Positions 33,501 through 40,623 of a stretch of 64,000 nucleotides of DNA are shown here, one piece after another. Source of the DNA: Dactylosporangium sp. AC04546 (GTDB lineage: Bacteria; Actinomycetota; Actinomycetes; Mycobacteriales; Micromonosporaceae). Every line of letters starts with the position of its first letter. The stretch's first letter is position 1. Below the pieces are notes generated by a model. That model saw only the letters and a list, made by a program, of their open reading frames with translations, had not been told where the DNA came from and ran no database searches. Location: the NCBI RefSeq assembly GCF_022095675.1, contig NZ_JAHYSG010000038.1, forward strand, positions 33,802 to 97,801, in the 5' to 3' direction. The position numbers were made by a program, and so were the translations under genes.

Positions 33501-36011
33501 GCCGGCCTTGGCCATGACGTCGACGATGCGGGCGTTGGCCGGGAACGTGACGTCCTGCGGCGCCTTGACCGACTGCGAGGTCTGGGTCAGCACGGTGATG
33601 CCGGCCGCCGCCTCGACGGTGCCCGTGGCCGGGTCGTAGACGACCTTGCCGAGCTTGTCGGTGGTGAACGCGAGCTGCCCGTCGAGGTACACGGAGTAGC
33701 CCTCGGGGACGCCCGCCCCGTAGTACTTCGTGCCGCCGGGCGCGTCCCAGACGACCGTCAGGTCACGGTCGCGGTAGCGGATGTTGTTGGCGGTGAAGTG
33801 GTCCCAGCCGATGTTGATCGGGTCGAGCTCCACCTTCGCGTCGGAGCGGGGGCGCAGGCCCATCGCGTCCTCGATGACGGTGAAGTTGGTCGCGCCGAGG
33901 ATCGTGTGGTGGATCCAGGAGCGGTAGCCGATGCTCTGGCCGGTCGCGGAGCCGTCGGCCCAGAACTCGTTCTGGTCCGGGTACCGGTTGTCGCCGTTGT
34001 TCTGGTAGTGCGCCCAGGCGTTCCAGTACAGCAGCTTCTTGTACCACTCGGCGTCGATGTACGCCGTCGGGTAGTTGCGCAGCACCTGCGAGAGCATCCG
34101 GAACGTCACGGTCGAGTTGATGACCGAGAAGTTGTTGCTGCCGGGGTCGCCCTGCGCGGCGGCGGCCGCCTTGTCGGCCTGGTTGGCCGTGGTGAAGGGG
34201 AAGATGGGGTACTGCGCGGCGTCGGCGAACAGCCGCAGCGCCTCCACGTAGGGCTGCGTGTAGTCGGCGTCGCCGGGCTTCGGCATCAGGCCGACCGCGA
34301 ACGGGTAGTAGTTGTTGATCTCCTTCCACGGCACCAGCGTGTTGGACGACACGTGCCGGTGCTTGAGGAGGTTGCCGTTCAGGCCCATCTCGTCGGGCGT
34401 GGCGCGGGCCGGCTCCCAGAGGTACTGCAGGACCGCCGCCTTGATCTGCGCGGCGAACGCCTCCATCTCGTCCGCCTTCGACGTGTTGCCGGCGGCGCGG
34501 TAGGCCGCGGCGGCCGCCTTGGCGTTGGAGTAGAGGTACGCGTTCTCGGTGCGGTCCATGTACCCCGAGCGCCAGTCGAACGACACCGCGTCGGCGTCGT
34601 TGCCGGTCATGGCGCCCCAGTTGTACTCGATGAGGCCGTTGCCGTCGAAGTCGTAGGCGTCCTGGAGGCCCTTGACGTCGTACTCCGCGTACTCGGCGAG
34701 GTTCTCGGCGATCGCCTTCGGGCCGCCGTGCAGCTGGTAGGAGCGCCAGGCCGCCTCGGAGATGTACTCGGTGTAGCTGTTGGACCAGTTCGCCGGGTCG
34801 CCGGGGTTGTCGACGTACTTCGAGCTCTTCGACACCTCACCCGCCGACACCCACGGGCCGTACGAGTAGACCGGGTCGCGGAAGTACTTCAGGTCGTCGA
34901 CGAACATGCCGACCGTGAGCACGATCGCGTTGTTGTAGCCGAGCACGCCCTCCATCGACGTCGGGAACTGGTAGTCGTTGCCCGGGATGTCGGCGTCGAG
35001 GAAGTTGTACCGCATGAGCCACCAGCGGTAGAACAGCGTCTTGTCGATGTTGTTCTCGGGCGTGTCCAGGTAGGGCACGTTGTCCGCCCACCACTGGTTG
35101 TACGCCTTGACGTGCTCGGTGTAGGCGGCCGTCGGTGCTATGCCCTTGTAGTGCTGGTAGTCCGTCAGCGAGGCCGGGTTCTCCTTGGTGACGAAGCCAA
35201 GCTGCACCTTCGTCTTCACGGAGCCGCTCGCCGGCACGCTGACCGCCTGCCGGAGCGTCCCGTCGACCGGGGCGAAGCCGTCGCCGGAGAAGCGCGGGAA
35301 CAGGTTGGTGAGGCGGTTGAACGCCCGCACCGCGCCGGTCAGCTCGCCGCTGGCCTCCGCCGTCTTGGCGAAGGCGGAGTTCGCGGTGAGCGTCACGGTG
35401 TTGGCCGCGCCGTTGGTGCTGGACAGCTCGAGGTTGGTGACGACCACGTTGGCGTCGGTGATGAACTTGGTCTCGACGATCCGCAGCCCGTTGGCGCTGT
35501 TGGTGAAGACACCGCGCCAGTAGCTCGGGGTCTGCTTGCGCTGGGCGGCGTCCTCGGCGAGCGTGACGTCGGTGCCGTTGAGGGAGACGGTGATGGTGTA
35601 CGCGCCCTGGCCGCCGGCGATCGACTCGACGTAGGCGACCTCGCCGCCGAAGCCGAGCGTGGCGGGCTGGTGGGTCTTCATGAAGACGGCGCGGCCGCGG
35701 CTGAAGAGGTATTGGTTGGCGTCGCCGTTCGAGCCGCCCGGCGCGTTGCCGGTGCGGGCGAGCATGCGGTCGATCCAGAAGTCGTTGTCGGTGGCGGAGC
35801 CGGCGCCCGCGGCCAGGTCGGCGTCGAAGATCGCCTGGAGCTGGTTGCGGACGTGGTAGCCGGTGCGCTCGTCCGGCACCGGGTCGGCGGCGCCGGTGAA
35901 GACGGGGTACGGGGTGTTGGCGTTGGGCGGTGCCGCGTTGGCCGGCACGGTGACGAGGAAGGTCACCGCCAGCCCGGCGAGGGCGGCTTTCGCCGCGGTT
36001 CGTGGTCTCAT
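30510..36011 (-). CDS. Giant secreted MGH1-like glycoside hydrolase with carbohydrate-binding modules
   Basis: 1833 residues from ATG 36011 (GGAG upstream). A signal peptide (1-27) and a beta-sandwich domain (about 100-290) precede an (alpha/alpha)6 barrel (about 315-760), with KTLFYRWWLMRYNFLD, ISEAAWRSYQLHGGP, SFDWRSGYMDRTENAYLYS and SSNTLVPWKEINNYYPFAVG. This resembles MGH1/GH63-like hydrolases; the exact GH family is uncertain. Then follow a discoidin module (848-1015), a PKD-like domain, a WGTW module (1116-1255), two BIG_4 domains (1260-1415), OmpL47/Ig domains (1420-1590), a third discoidin module and the same two-cysteine C-terminal domain as the GH43 enzyme. It probably cuts a plant side-chain polymer together with that GH43. 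Confidence 0.8.
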   Translation of the reverse strand: MRPRTAAKAALAGLAVTFLVTVPANAAPPNANTPYPVFTGAADPVPDERTGYHVRNQLQAIFDADLAAGAGSATDNDFWIDRMLARTGNAPGGSNGDANQYLFSRGRAVFMKTHQPATLGFGGEVAYVESIAGGQGAYTITVSLNGTDVTLAEDAAQRKQTPSYWRGVFTNSANGLRIVETKFITDANVVVTNLELSSTNGAANTVTLTANSAFAKTAEASGELTGAVRAFNRLTNLFPRFSGDGFAPVDGTLRQAVSVPASGSVKTKVQLGFVTKENPASLTDYQHYKGIAPTAAYTEHVKAYNQWWADNVPYLDTPENNIDKTLFYRWWLMRYNFLDADIPGNDYQFPTSMEGVLGYNNAIVLTVGMFVDDLKYFRDPVYSYGPWVSAGEVSKSSKYVDNPGDPANWSNSYTEYISEAAWRSYQLHGGPKAIAENLAEYAEYDVKGLQDAYDFDGNGLIEYNWGAMTGNDADAVSFDWRSGYMDRTENAYLYSNAKAAAAAYRAAGNTSKADEMEAFAAQIKAAVLQYLWEPARATPDEMGLNGNLLKHRHVSSNTLVPWKEINNYYPFAVGLMPKPGDADYTQPYVEALRLFADAAQYPIFPFTTANQADKAAAAAQGDPGSNNFSVINSTVTFRMLSQVLRNYPTAYIDAEWYKKLLYWNAWAHYQNNGDNRYPDQNEFWADGSATGQSIGYRSWIHHTILGATNFTVIEDAMGLRPRSDAKVELDPINIGWDHFTANNIRYRDRDLTVVWDAPGGTKYYGAGVPEGYSVYLDGQLAFTTDKLGKVVYDPATGTVEAAAGITVLTQTSQSVKAPQDVTFPANARIVDVMAKAGADIAPASTGTANIAQGRPATATFSASGRGPSGALNGTTINEPFWGTAGSPNAQDSMEIDLQGDKQIDDVRVYFYNTSSTATVQGYAPPAQFTVQYDDGSGWKTVANQSRFPAYPRGNLNQVRFPQVTAKKLRITVQHAPGAKTGIKEVQAFGTGVAAPAATNAAPLADAWVDSSYSQAGSARLIGLAQDDGNPGNPLTAAWTVVDAPDGGSVAFDPADAPTTVARFTKSGRYTLRLTVGTSTKDVVVNATALTEGEINVASTATASASFTAGWNNVNAVNDGKPSLFTGGAQTDLWGTWTGSEPATRWLQYDFPQAVRVDKASIDFWSDSTTGGSGVAVPKSWKLQYWNGTAFVDVTGATGFDPAVRGRTNQVSFDPVTTTRLRATFNALPNAAGTAYSAVGVSEWRVFAAAASAIQGVDARTQVGVVPTLPSTVDVTYADGTRLPVAVAWGAIDPAKVAAVGDFTVSGFVAGTTLTATAHVWVRGSDPVQINTVDPVTVTTKVGVAPVLPAGVTVGYNDGSRQSGIAVTWAAIDPAKYAAAGTFEVSGQVAGTDKTATATVVVGAGGPQDTAPPVVVVATDPALPSGWTSSNVTVTVTATDNRDASPVIEVAVGSGAWQAYTGPVTVSAEGATAVKARARDAAGNVSPVSELTVGIDRTAPTAAATFDQAGRTVTITGTDALSGIAALQYRLTVGGVVTQDWTAAAGPVPIGSAATTVDYRSVDKAGNTSATGSVQVPEGQAPVNVARTATASASYTPAWLTADNIADGVQPSGPVGPNTDVWNTWPQVGEQWIQLDWSAPVTVDRTRIWFTQDLDESGAGVAPPSSWKLQYWDGSAWKDVTGASAYGTSATAWNTVTFTKVTTTKLRALLTASGTEEGKGAPGVQEWEVYDVPGQPAPQFDVEVQARTQCIGTNAYVSVNARNADDVPLTIELVTPFGSRTVTGVAPGKVAYQAFNTRGATVPAGTVTVKVTGTVNGQPVTAEITAPYTALSCG

Positions 36012-36094
36012 TGCTCCGTTCCTGGTGGTGCGTTGTTCCCGGTGAGGGCGGGCGTCCTGGTGAGGCGGCTTTTCTGGCGGGGCGAAATCGATCA

Positions 36095-36107
36095 CAAAGG
36101 TTTTCGG
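36095..36107. promoter_or_regulatory. Candidate operator upstream of the MGH1-like gene
   Basis: CAAAGGTTTTCGG shares AAAGGTTTTC with 36904-36919, upstream of the sugar-binding protein gene. The same element in front of two genes of one locus suggests a sugar-responsive LacI-type regulator or a shared promoter element. Confidence 0.35.
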
Positions 36108-36113
36108 ACTGCG

Positions 36114-36713
36114 TCAGAGGTCGTCTCGGGCCATCGGGTCGCCGTTGCGGGCCAGGACGTGCACCTGGGCCTCGTCCGACAGCAGCCAGTACAGGAAGTT
36201 CCAGGCCTGGTCGGCCTTCTTGGAGTCGCGGGAGATGCCGACCGCGTCCCCGCCCTGCGGCTGGACCACGAACGGCAGGACGTGCCTGGCGCCGCTGGTG
36301 GTGCCGGCCTCCAGGTGTGCGGGGTTGATCCGGGCGGCGAACGGCAGCCGGTCGATGCGGCCGGTGACGTCCTGGTAGAGCCCGCGCCGGGTCCACCCCG
36401 GCACGTCGGCGACGGCGCCGGCGAACAGGTCGGGCAACGCGTTGCGGCCGGCCGCCGCGTCGACCCGGGCCGGGTAGTCGGCCGCTGGCACGAGCGCCAG
36501 CTCGACCTGGTTGGTGTGGGTGGCGTTGTAGGCGTCGGCGAGCAGCGTGGCCTGCACCTCGAGCGCGGCGGGCGCCCACAGCAGCAGCCGCCCGCCACTG
36601 TCGGCACCGTCGACCGGCGGCGGTGCCGGCTTCGGCGTCGGCGTCGCGGTGCACGCGACGAGCGCGAGCCCGGCCGCGGCGACCGCCAGCGCGCGAAGGA
36701 TGCGGGATGTCAT
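36114..36713 (-). pseudogene. Internally deleted sugar ABC transporter substrate-binding lipoprotein
   Basis: 199 residues in one open frame from ATG 36713. It has a lipobox (LALVAC, Cys 21) and the start of a family 1 solute-binding protein (LLLWAPAALEVQATLLADAYN... LPDLFAGAVADVPGW), then jumps from RHVLPFVVQ straight to PQGGDAVGISRDSKKADQAW and FLYWLLSDEAQVHVLARNGD. Full-length relatives are over 400 residues; the middle (both hinge-flanking lobes) and the last 50-60 residues are missing. No ABC permease lies nearby. It is probably a relic that kept its frame, or a lipoprotein with a new role. It heads the hydrolase operon. Confidence 0.7.
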
Positions 36714-36903
36714 AGGGCGTCTCCCAGCGGCGCCCGCGCACGACCGAGCCCGTCCGCCGGGGTTTCGGAATGGGTTTCGGCGGCGTGCTCGTGAAGCGGT
36801 GCTCGGAGCCAGGGTCGGTTGGGGTGTCGTTGGGGGTACAACGTGCGGCGGAACTGGCATTCCCGGTCTCGGCCGCCCCCCGCCGGCGGACCCGAAACAG
36901 GAC

Positions 36904-36919
36904 CGAAAAGGTTTTCAGG
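36904..36919. promoter_or_regulatory. Candidate palindromic operator upstream of the hydrolase operon
   Basis: CGAAAAGGTTTTCAGG contains GAAAA-GG-TTTTC, a near-perfect palindrome like LacI-family sugar operators. It lies 190 bp upstream of the solute-binding gene. The remaining 280 bp between the divergent genes also has a GGGTTTCGG direct repeat (36760-36768, 36772-36780). Confidence 0.4.
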
Positions 36920-36982
36920 AATGTACTGCGACCCGCTGACCCCGTCAAGGTTGCGAGCGTTCCGCCTCAGGTCGGACGGACG

Positions 36983-36988
36983 TAGGCT
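36983..36988 (+). promoter_or_regulatory. -10 box for a leaderless transcript
   Basis: TAGGCT lies 6 bases before GTG 36995, with no ribosome binding site. Confidence 0.45.
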
Positions 36989-36994
36989 CACCCG

Positions 36995-37141
36995 GTGACA
37001 CTCGCCCCTTACCTCGCCGCCGGCGATGTCGTGCAGGCGGACCATCCGGCCGTGCATGCGACGGCATCCGCGCTGCGCACGACCACGAACGTCCTGGCGC
37101 TGCGCACGGCGGGCCTCCCGGCCGAGCTGGCCCGGCCGTGA
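36995..37141 (+). CDS. 48-residue ORF resembling the N-terminus of transglutaminase-like proteins
   Basis: GTG 36995 to TGA 37139-37141. The peptide begins VTLAPYLAAGDVVQADHPAV and continues HATASALR; the pattern 'L.pYLa....id..HPaV...A..L' is the start of actinobacterial transglutaminase-like domain proteins, but the Cys-His-Asp core never follows. Its stop overlaps the GTG of the next gene (GTGA), so it is either a translated relic that drives downstream translation or a shortened leader peptide. It is too short for catalysis. Confidence 0.45.
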   Translation: MTLAPYLAAGDVVQADHPAVHATASALRTTTNVLALRTAGLPAELARP

Positions 37142-37911
37142 CCGTCACGGAACTGGTGCGGGAGGCTCGGGTCCAGCTGCGCGTGCACCACGACCGGGAA
37201 CGGGCGCTCGAGCTCGTGACGGCGGCGGACGCGATGCTCGCCGACGCGACGGTGCCCGCCGAGGTCCACGCGTCCCTGGCATCGCTGTGGCTGGACCTCG
37301 GCGACGAGCGGCGCAGCGAGGAGCGCATCCGCCAGGCGATCGAGGCGGAGTCCCATCCCGTGCTGCTGGGCACGCACAAGCTGTTCTACGCGAAGCTGCT
37401 GCACGCCCAGCAGCGCCACGGCGAGGCGGCCCGCCACGCCCGCGAGGGACTCGCGATCTACGAGCAGGGCGTGGCGCCGGACTACCCCGAGCTGCCGCGG
37501 CTGTGGGCCGACCTCGCGCCGATCCTGCGGCACCCGCCGGGCGCCGGCGAGCTGCGGGCGATGAGCGAGCGGCTGTGCGCGGTGGCGACCGGCGGCAAGG
37601 AGGAGATCCGCCGCGCGTTCGGCACCCCGACCATCCCGCCGCCGCTGGTGACGGCCGGCGAGCTGTCGCGGGCGAGCGTCGAGCTGCACTTCGAGGCGCT
37701 CGCGCCGACCCGGCGCGAGCTCGACGAGACGTTCGGCCCGGCCGACGTGCTGCCCCGCACCGGGGCGTTCGCCTCGCACGTCCTCGCCTACGGCGTCCGG
37801 GTCCCCGGCGCACCGGCGCGCGTCACCCTCTACGCACGCTTCGCGACGGCACCCGAGCCCGGCACCAGCCCGCAGAGCGTCCTGCTCCGCATCGACCCGG
37901 CGCCGGGGTGA
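37138..37911 (+). CDS. TPR-like helical protein of unknown function
   Basis: 257 residues from GTG 37138. The first 130 residues are paired helices in a TPR-like pattern (ALELVTAADAMLADATVPAE; ASLWLDLGDERRSEERIRQA; HAREGLAIYEQGVAP). The C-terminal half (SVELHFEALAPTRRELDETF... YGVRVPGAPARVTLYARFAT) is a mixed alpha/beta domain. No motif for binding or catalysis was recognised. Translation is coupled to the transglutaminase-like ORF by a 4-base overlap. The gene ends 92 bp before the trehalose-phosphate synthase gene. Confidence 0.65.
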   Translation: MTVTELVREARVQLRVHHDRERALELVTAADAMLADATVPAEVHASLASLWLDLGDERRSEERIRQAIEAESHPVLLGTHKLFYAKLLHAQQRHGEAARHAREGLAIYEQGVAPDYPELPRLWADLAPILRHPPGAGELRAMSERLCAVATGGKEEIRRAFGTPTIPPPLVTAGELSRASVELHFEALAPTRRELDETFGPADVLPRTGAFASHVLAYGVRVPGAPARVTLYARFATAPEPGTSPQSVLLRIDPAPG

Positions 37912-38002
37912 ACGCCCAGGTGGACAGCTCCCCCGTTGCGGAGTTCCGGAGCGACCCGCGTGCCCGCTGATACAGCAGGCACGCGGAGGGTACAGACAAC
38001 TC

Positions 38003-39397
38003 GTGGACTACCGCTTCGTCGTGGTCGCGAACCGGCTGCCGGTCGACCGGGCCGATGACGGCACATGGGCACGGAGCCCGGGCGGGCTGGTCAGCGCGCT
38101 CGAGCCGATCGCGCACAACTCCGGCGGGGCCTGGGTCGGCTGGACCGGAGCCGTCGACGACGACACCGGCCCGTTCAAGGACGACGGGGTGTACCTGCGG
38201 CCGGTCCCGCTGAGCGCCGAGGACGTCGACCGCTACTACGAGGGTGAGTCGAACTCGACGATCTGGCCGCTGTTCCACGACGCCGTCGAGCAGCCGGTGC
38301 ACAAGCGGATCTGGCGCCGCGCCTACGAGGCCGTCAACCGCCGCTTCGCCGAGGCCGCCGCCGAGGTGGCCGGCGACGGCGCCACCGTGTGGATCCACGA
38401 CTACCAGCTCATGCTCGTGCCGGCGATGCTCCGCGCGGCCCGGCCCGACCTGCGCATCGGCTACTTCCTGCACATCCCGTTCCCGCCCGTCGAGCTGTTC
38501 ATGCAGCTGCCAGGCCGCAACGACATCCTGCGCGGGCTGCTCGGCGCCGACCTGGTGGGCTTCCAGCGGCCCCTCGCGGCGGAGAACTTCCTGCAGCTGT
38601 CCTCGCGACTCGCCGGCCTGCGCCCGCGCGGCGAGACGGTGGCCCACGAGGGGCGCACGGTCACCGCCCGGGCGTTCCCGATCTCGATCGACGTCGCCGG
38701 GAGTGAGCGGATGGCGGGGGATCCGGCGGTACTGCTGGAGCGTCAACGGCTGCAGGAAGACCTCGGTGGCGACCGGCGGATCCTGCTCGGTGTCGACCGC
38801 CTCGACTACACGAAAGGCATCGAGCAACGGATCGAGGCCTACGGCGAGCTGCTGGCCGAGGGCGCCCTGTCCGCCGACGAGGTGGTCCTGATCCAGCTGG
38901 CCACACCGAGCCGGATGCGGGTGGCGCAGTACCAGCAGCTGCGGGAGCGCGTCGAGCGCGAGGTCGGCCGGATCAACGGCGAGTTCGGCGAGGTGGGCCG
39001 GGTGCCGGTGCACTACCTCTTCCAGTCACGCTCACCGGAGGCGTTGCAGGCGCTGTACCTCGCCGCGGACGTCATGCTGGTCACCCCGCTGCGCGACGGC
39101 ATGAACCTGGTCGCGAAGGAGTACGTCGCCGCCCGCCAGGACGAGGGCGGCGCCCTGGTGCTGAGCGAGTTCACCGGCGCCGCGGCCGAACTGGACGACG
39201 CGTTCCTGGTCAACCCCTACGACGTCGACGACCTCAAACGGGGCATCACGGCCGCGCTGCGCGCGACCCCTTCCGACCTGCGCGAGCGGATGCGCCGGAT
39301 GCGAGCCCATCTGCGCGAGCACGACGTGGACCACTGGGCCCGCACGTTCCTCGACGCCCTGGGCGGCGTCAGGCTCGACCCTCCATCTCCTCGATGA
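38003..39397 (+). CDS. otsA: Trehalose-6-phosphate synthase (GT20)
   Basis: 464 residues from GTG 38003. It transfers glucose from a nucleotide sugar to glucose-6-phosphate, the first step of OtsAB trehalose synthesis in the cytosol. Family landmarks are all present: VVANRLPV and SPGGLVSAL (N-terminal loop), [32 protein letters not shown], and [16 protein letters not shown] with LSEFTGAA at the nucleotide-sugar site. Length fits the family. There is a TACAGA hexamer 6 bases before GTG and a GGAGGG 12 bases before it. No otsB phosphatase lies next to it. Its end overlaps the convergent TetR gene by 29 bp. Confidence 0.96.
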   Translation: MDYRFVVVANRLPVDRADDGTWARSPGGLVSALEPIAHNSGGAWVGWTGAVDDDTGPFKDDGVYLRPVPLSAEDVDRYYEGESNSTIWPLFHDAVEQPVHKRIWRRAYEAVNRRFAEAAAEVAGDGATVWIHDYQLMLVPAMLRAARPDLRIGYFLHIPFPPVELFMQLPGRNDILRGLLGADLVGFQRPLAAENFLQLSSRLAGLRPRGETVAHEGRTVTARAFPISIDVAGSERMAGDPAVLLERQRLQEDLGGDRRILLGVDRLDYTKGIEQRIEAYGELLAEGALSADEVVLIQLATPSRMRVAQYQQLRERVEREVGRINGEFGEVGRVPVHYLFQSRSPEALQALYLAADVMLVTPLRDGMNLVAKEYVAARQDEGGALVLSEFTGAAAELDDAFLVNPYDVDDLKRGITAALRATPSDLRERMRRMRAHLREHDVDHWARTFLDALGGVRLDPPSPR

Positions 39398-39953
39398 GGT
39401 CGCCGAACCGCCGCAGCGCCGTCCGCACCCGCTCGGACCAGTCCGGGTCACCGAGCAGGATGAGCGCCTCCCCGCCGATGAACGCGACGGCGACCAGCGT
39501 GGCGACGTCCTCGGCGGTGAACGGCCCGAGGGTCCCGAACCGCTCCTCGGCCTCCCTGGCCACGGTCACCAGCAGGTCGGTCCAGCCACGCAGCATCGCG
39601 AGCACCTGGTCGGCGACGGCGCGCTCGGTCCAGCCGGCGGCGATGGCCTCCTGGAGAATCCGGACATAGCCGGACGTGATATCGATGTCGAGGAAGTCGC
39701 AGGCCTGACGGTACCGCTTGGAGAGCGGGACGTGGGTGGCGTACATCTGCCGCTGCCGGGCGACGAGACGCTGGTTCTCGTGGGCGAGCGTGGCCAGGAC
39801 CATGTTCTCTTTGCTGCCGAAGTGGTAGTGGATCTGGCTCACCGGCACGCCGGCGGTGCGGGCGACGGTGCGGGTGGACAGGTTCGCGTACCCCTCGGCG
39901 AGCAGACACGCACGGGTCGCATCCATGATCCGGTCCGGAACCTCTGTCGGCAC
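39369..39953 (-). CDS. TetR-family transcriptional regulator
   Basis: 194 residues from GTG 39953, chosen for GAGGAG 7 bases upstream; a longer frame runs through the operators and is unlikely to be translated. HTH (about 8-55): RIMDATRACLLAEGYANLST, TVARTAGVPVSQIHYHFGSK. The C-terminal ligand domain (60-190) is all-helical (YRQACDFLDIDITSGYVRIL). The first of nine palindromic operators lies 16 bp upstream of its start, so it should repress itself and the hydrolase-glycosyltransferase gene on the far side of the array. The inducing ligand is unknown. Confidence 0.93.
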   Translation of the reverse strand: MPTEVPDRIMDATRACLLAEGYANLSTRTVARTAGVPVSQIHYHFGSKENMVLATLAHENQRLVARQRQMYATHVPLSKRYRQACDFLDIDITSGYVRILQEAIAAGWTERAVADQVLAMLRGWTDLLVTVAREAEERFGTLGPFTAEDVATLVAVAFIGGEALILLGDPDWSERVRTALRRFGDLIEEMEGRA

Positions 39954-39968
39954 GACGACACTCCTCAA

Positions 39969-40557
39969 TTCGGTCGAACGACCGAACAGTAACGTACGGA
40001 GAGTCGGTCGGTCGACCGACCGAATTTCTGGTGACGCTGCGCGTGCTGAAGGTGACACACTGAGCCGGCAGGCAAAGCGTCAAGCACAGAGCAACGGCAA
40101 GCGCACCAGCCCGACGACCTCGACCGGGCCCGATCCCCAACTCCATGATCGATGGCGCGTTCTGGTCGCTCTGGCAGCCAAAACTCTCCATGGATCATGG
40201 CCCGCCGAAGCGGCTGGGGCCTGAGCCTCGACGGACAGCACGTTCGGTCGGTCGACTGACCGAACTCGCACAGCCCACACGCTCAGCTCACCGCACCGAC
40301 GACCAACGCGCCTGAAAATTCGGTCGGTCGACCGACCGAGAAAGACAAACCCAATCCGATTCGGTCGAACGACCGACCAAGAGAAGCACCACTCCGAGGC
40401 AGTTCGGTCGGTCGACCGACCGAACGAGCGCGGCCCAGCGGACGGACCGAGGAAGGTGCGGTGCGACTTGCTGGTCGGTCGGTCGACCGACCGAGGGCTC
40501 AGGTGGGTCGGTCGGCCGACCGAGGGTCAGGCAAGTTCGGTCGGTCGATCGACCGAC
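39969..40557. promoter_or_regulatory. Array of nine palindromic TetR-type operators
   Basis: Sites: 39969-39986, 40004-40023, 40243-40264, 40320-40339, 40360-40376, 40403-40424, 40475-40494, 40508-40523, 40540-40557. The long form has core TCGGTCGGTCGACCGACCGA (sites 2, 4, 6, 7; site 3 with one change). The short form has half-sites TCGGTCG/CGACCGA separated by 2 bp (sites 1, 5, 8, 9; centres AA, AA, GC, AT). All lie between the TetR gene and the divergent fusion gene, mostly 31-76 bp apart, with one 240-bp gap. The region has no other recognisable gene. Confidence 0.9.
40143..40200. repeat. Long imperfect hairpin, REP-like intergenic element
   Basis: CCATGATC (40143-40150) pairs with GATCATGG (40193-40200), and inside these CGATGGCGCGTTCTGG matches the reverse complement of CCAAAACTCTCCATGG at 12 of 16 positions. 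It fills the large gap in the operator array and resembles dispersed palindromic repeats of actinomycete genomes. Confidence 0.5.
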
Positions 40558-40623
40558 ATTGGAGGCAGCACCAGCAGCGCCAACAGCAGAGCAGCGCCGA
40601 CAGCAGAGCAGAGGAGCAGCAGC

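Noticed and set aside
30462..36794. A 2110-codon open frame on the plus strand opposite the giant hydrolase
   Set aside because: The composition is Arg/Val/Asp/Gly repeats with no domain. It is the antisense shadow of the MGH1-like gene, which has a signal peptide, ribosome binding site and domain matches.
39369..40058. Longer TetR reading that starts at 40058 inside the operator array
   Set aside because: The extra 35 residues translate operator palindromes (RSVDRPTL, FGRSTELRSV). GTG 39953 has GAGGAG at the right distance and begins just before the conserved HTH.
39969..40557. CRISPR array or IS-end repeats as an explanation of the palindromes
   Set aside because: Repeats are 16-22-bp palindromes with unequal spacers of about 10-220 bp and no cas genes or transposase; the adjacent TetR gene explains them better as operators.
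40456..40623. N-terminal extension of the hydrolase-glycosyltransferase from ATG 40456
   Set aside because: It too translates operator repeats (VGRSTDRG, VGRPTEG) and a CAG-rich stretch; ATG 40624 has its own GAGGAG site and begins the hydrolase homology.
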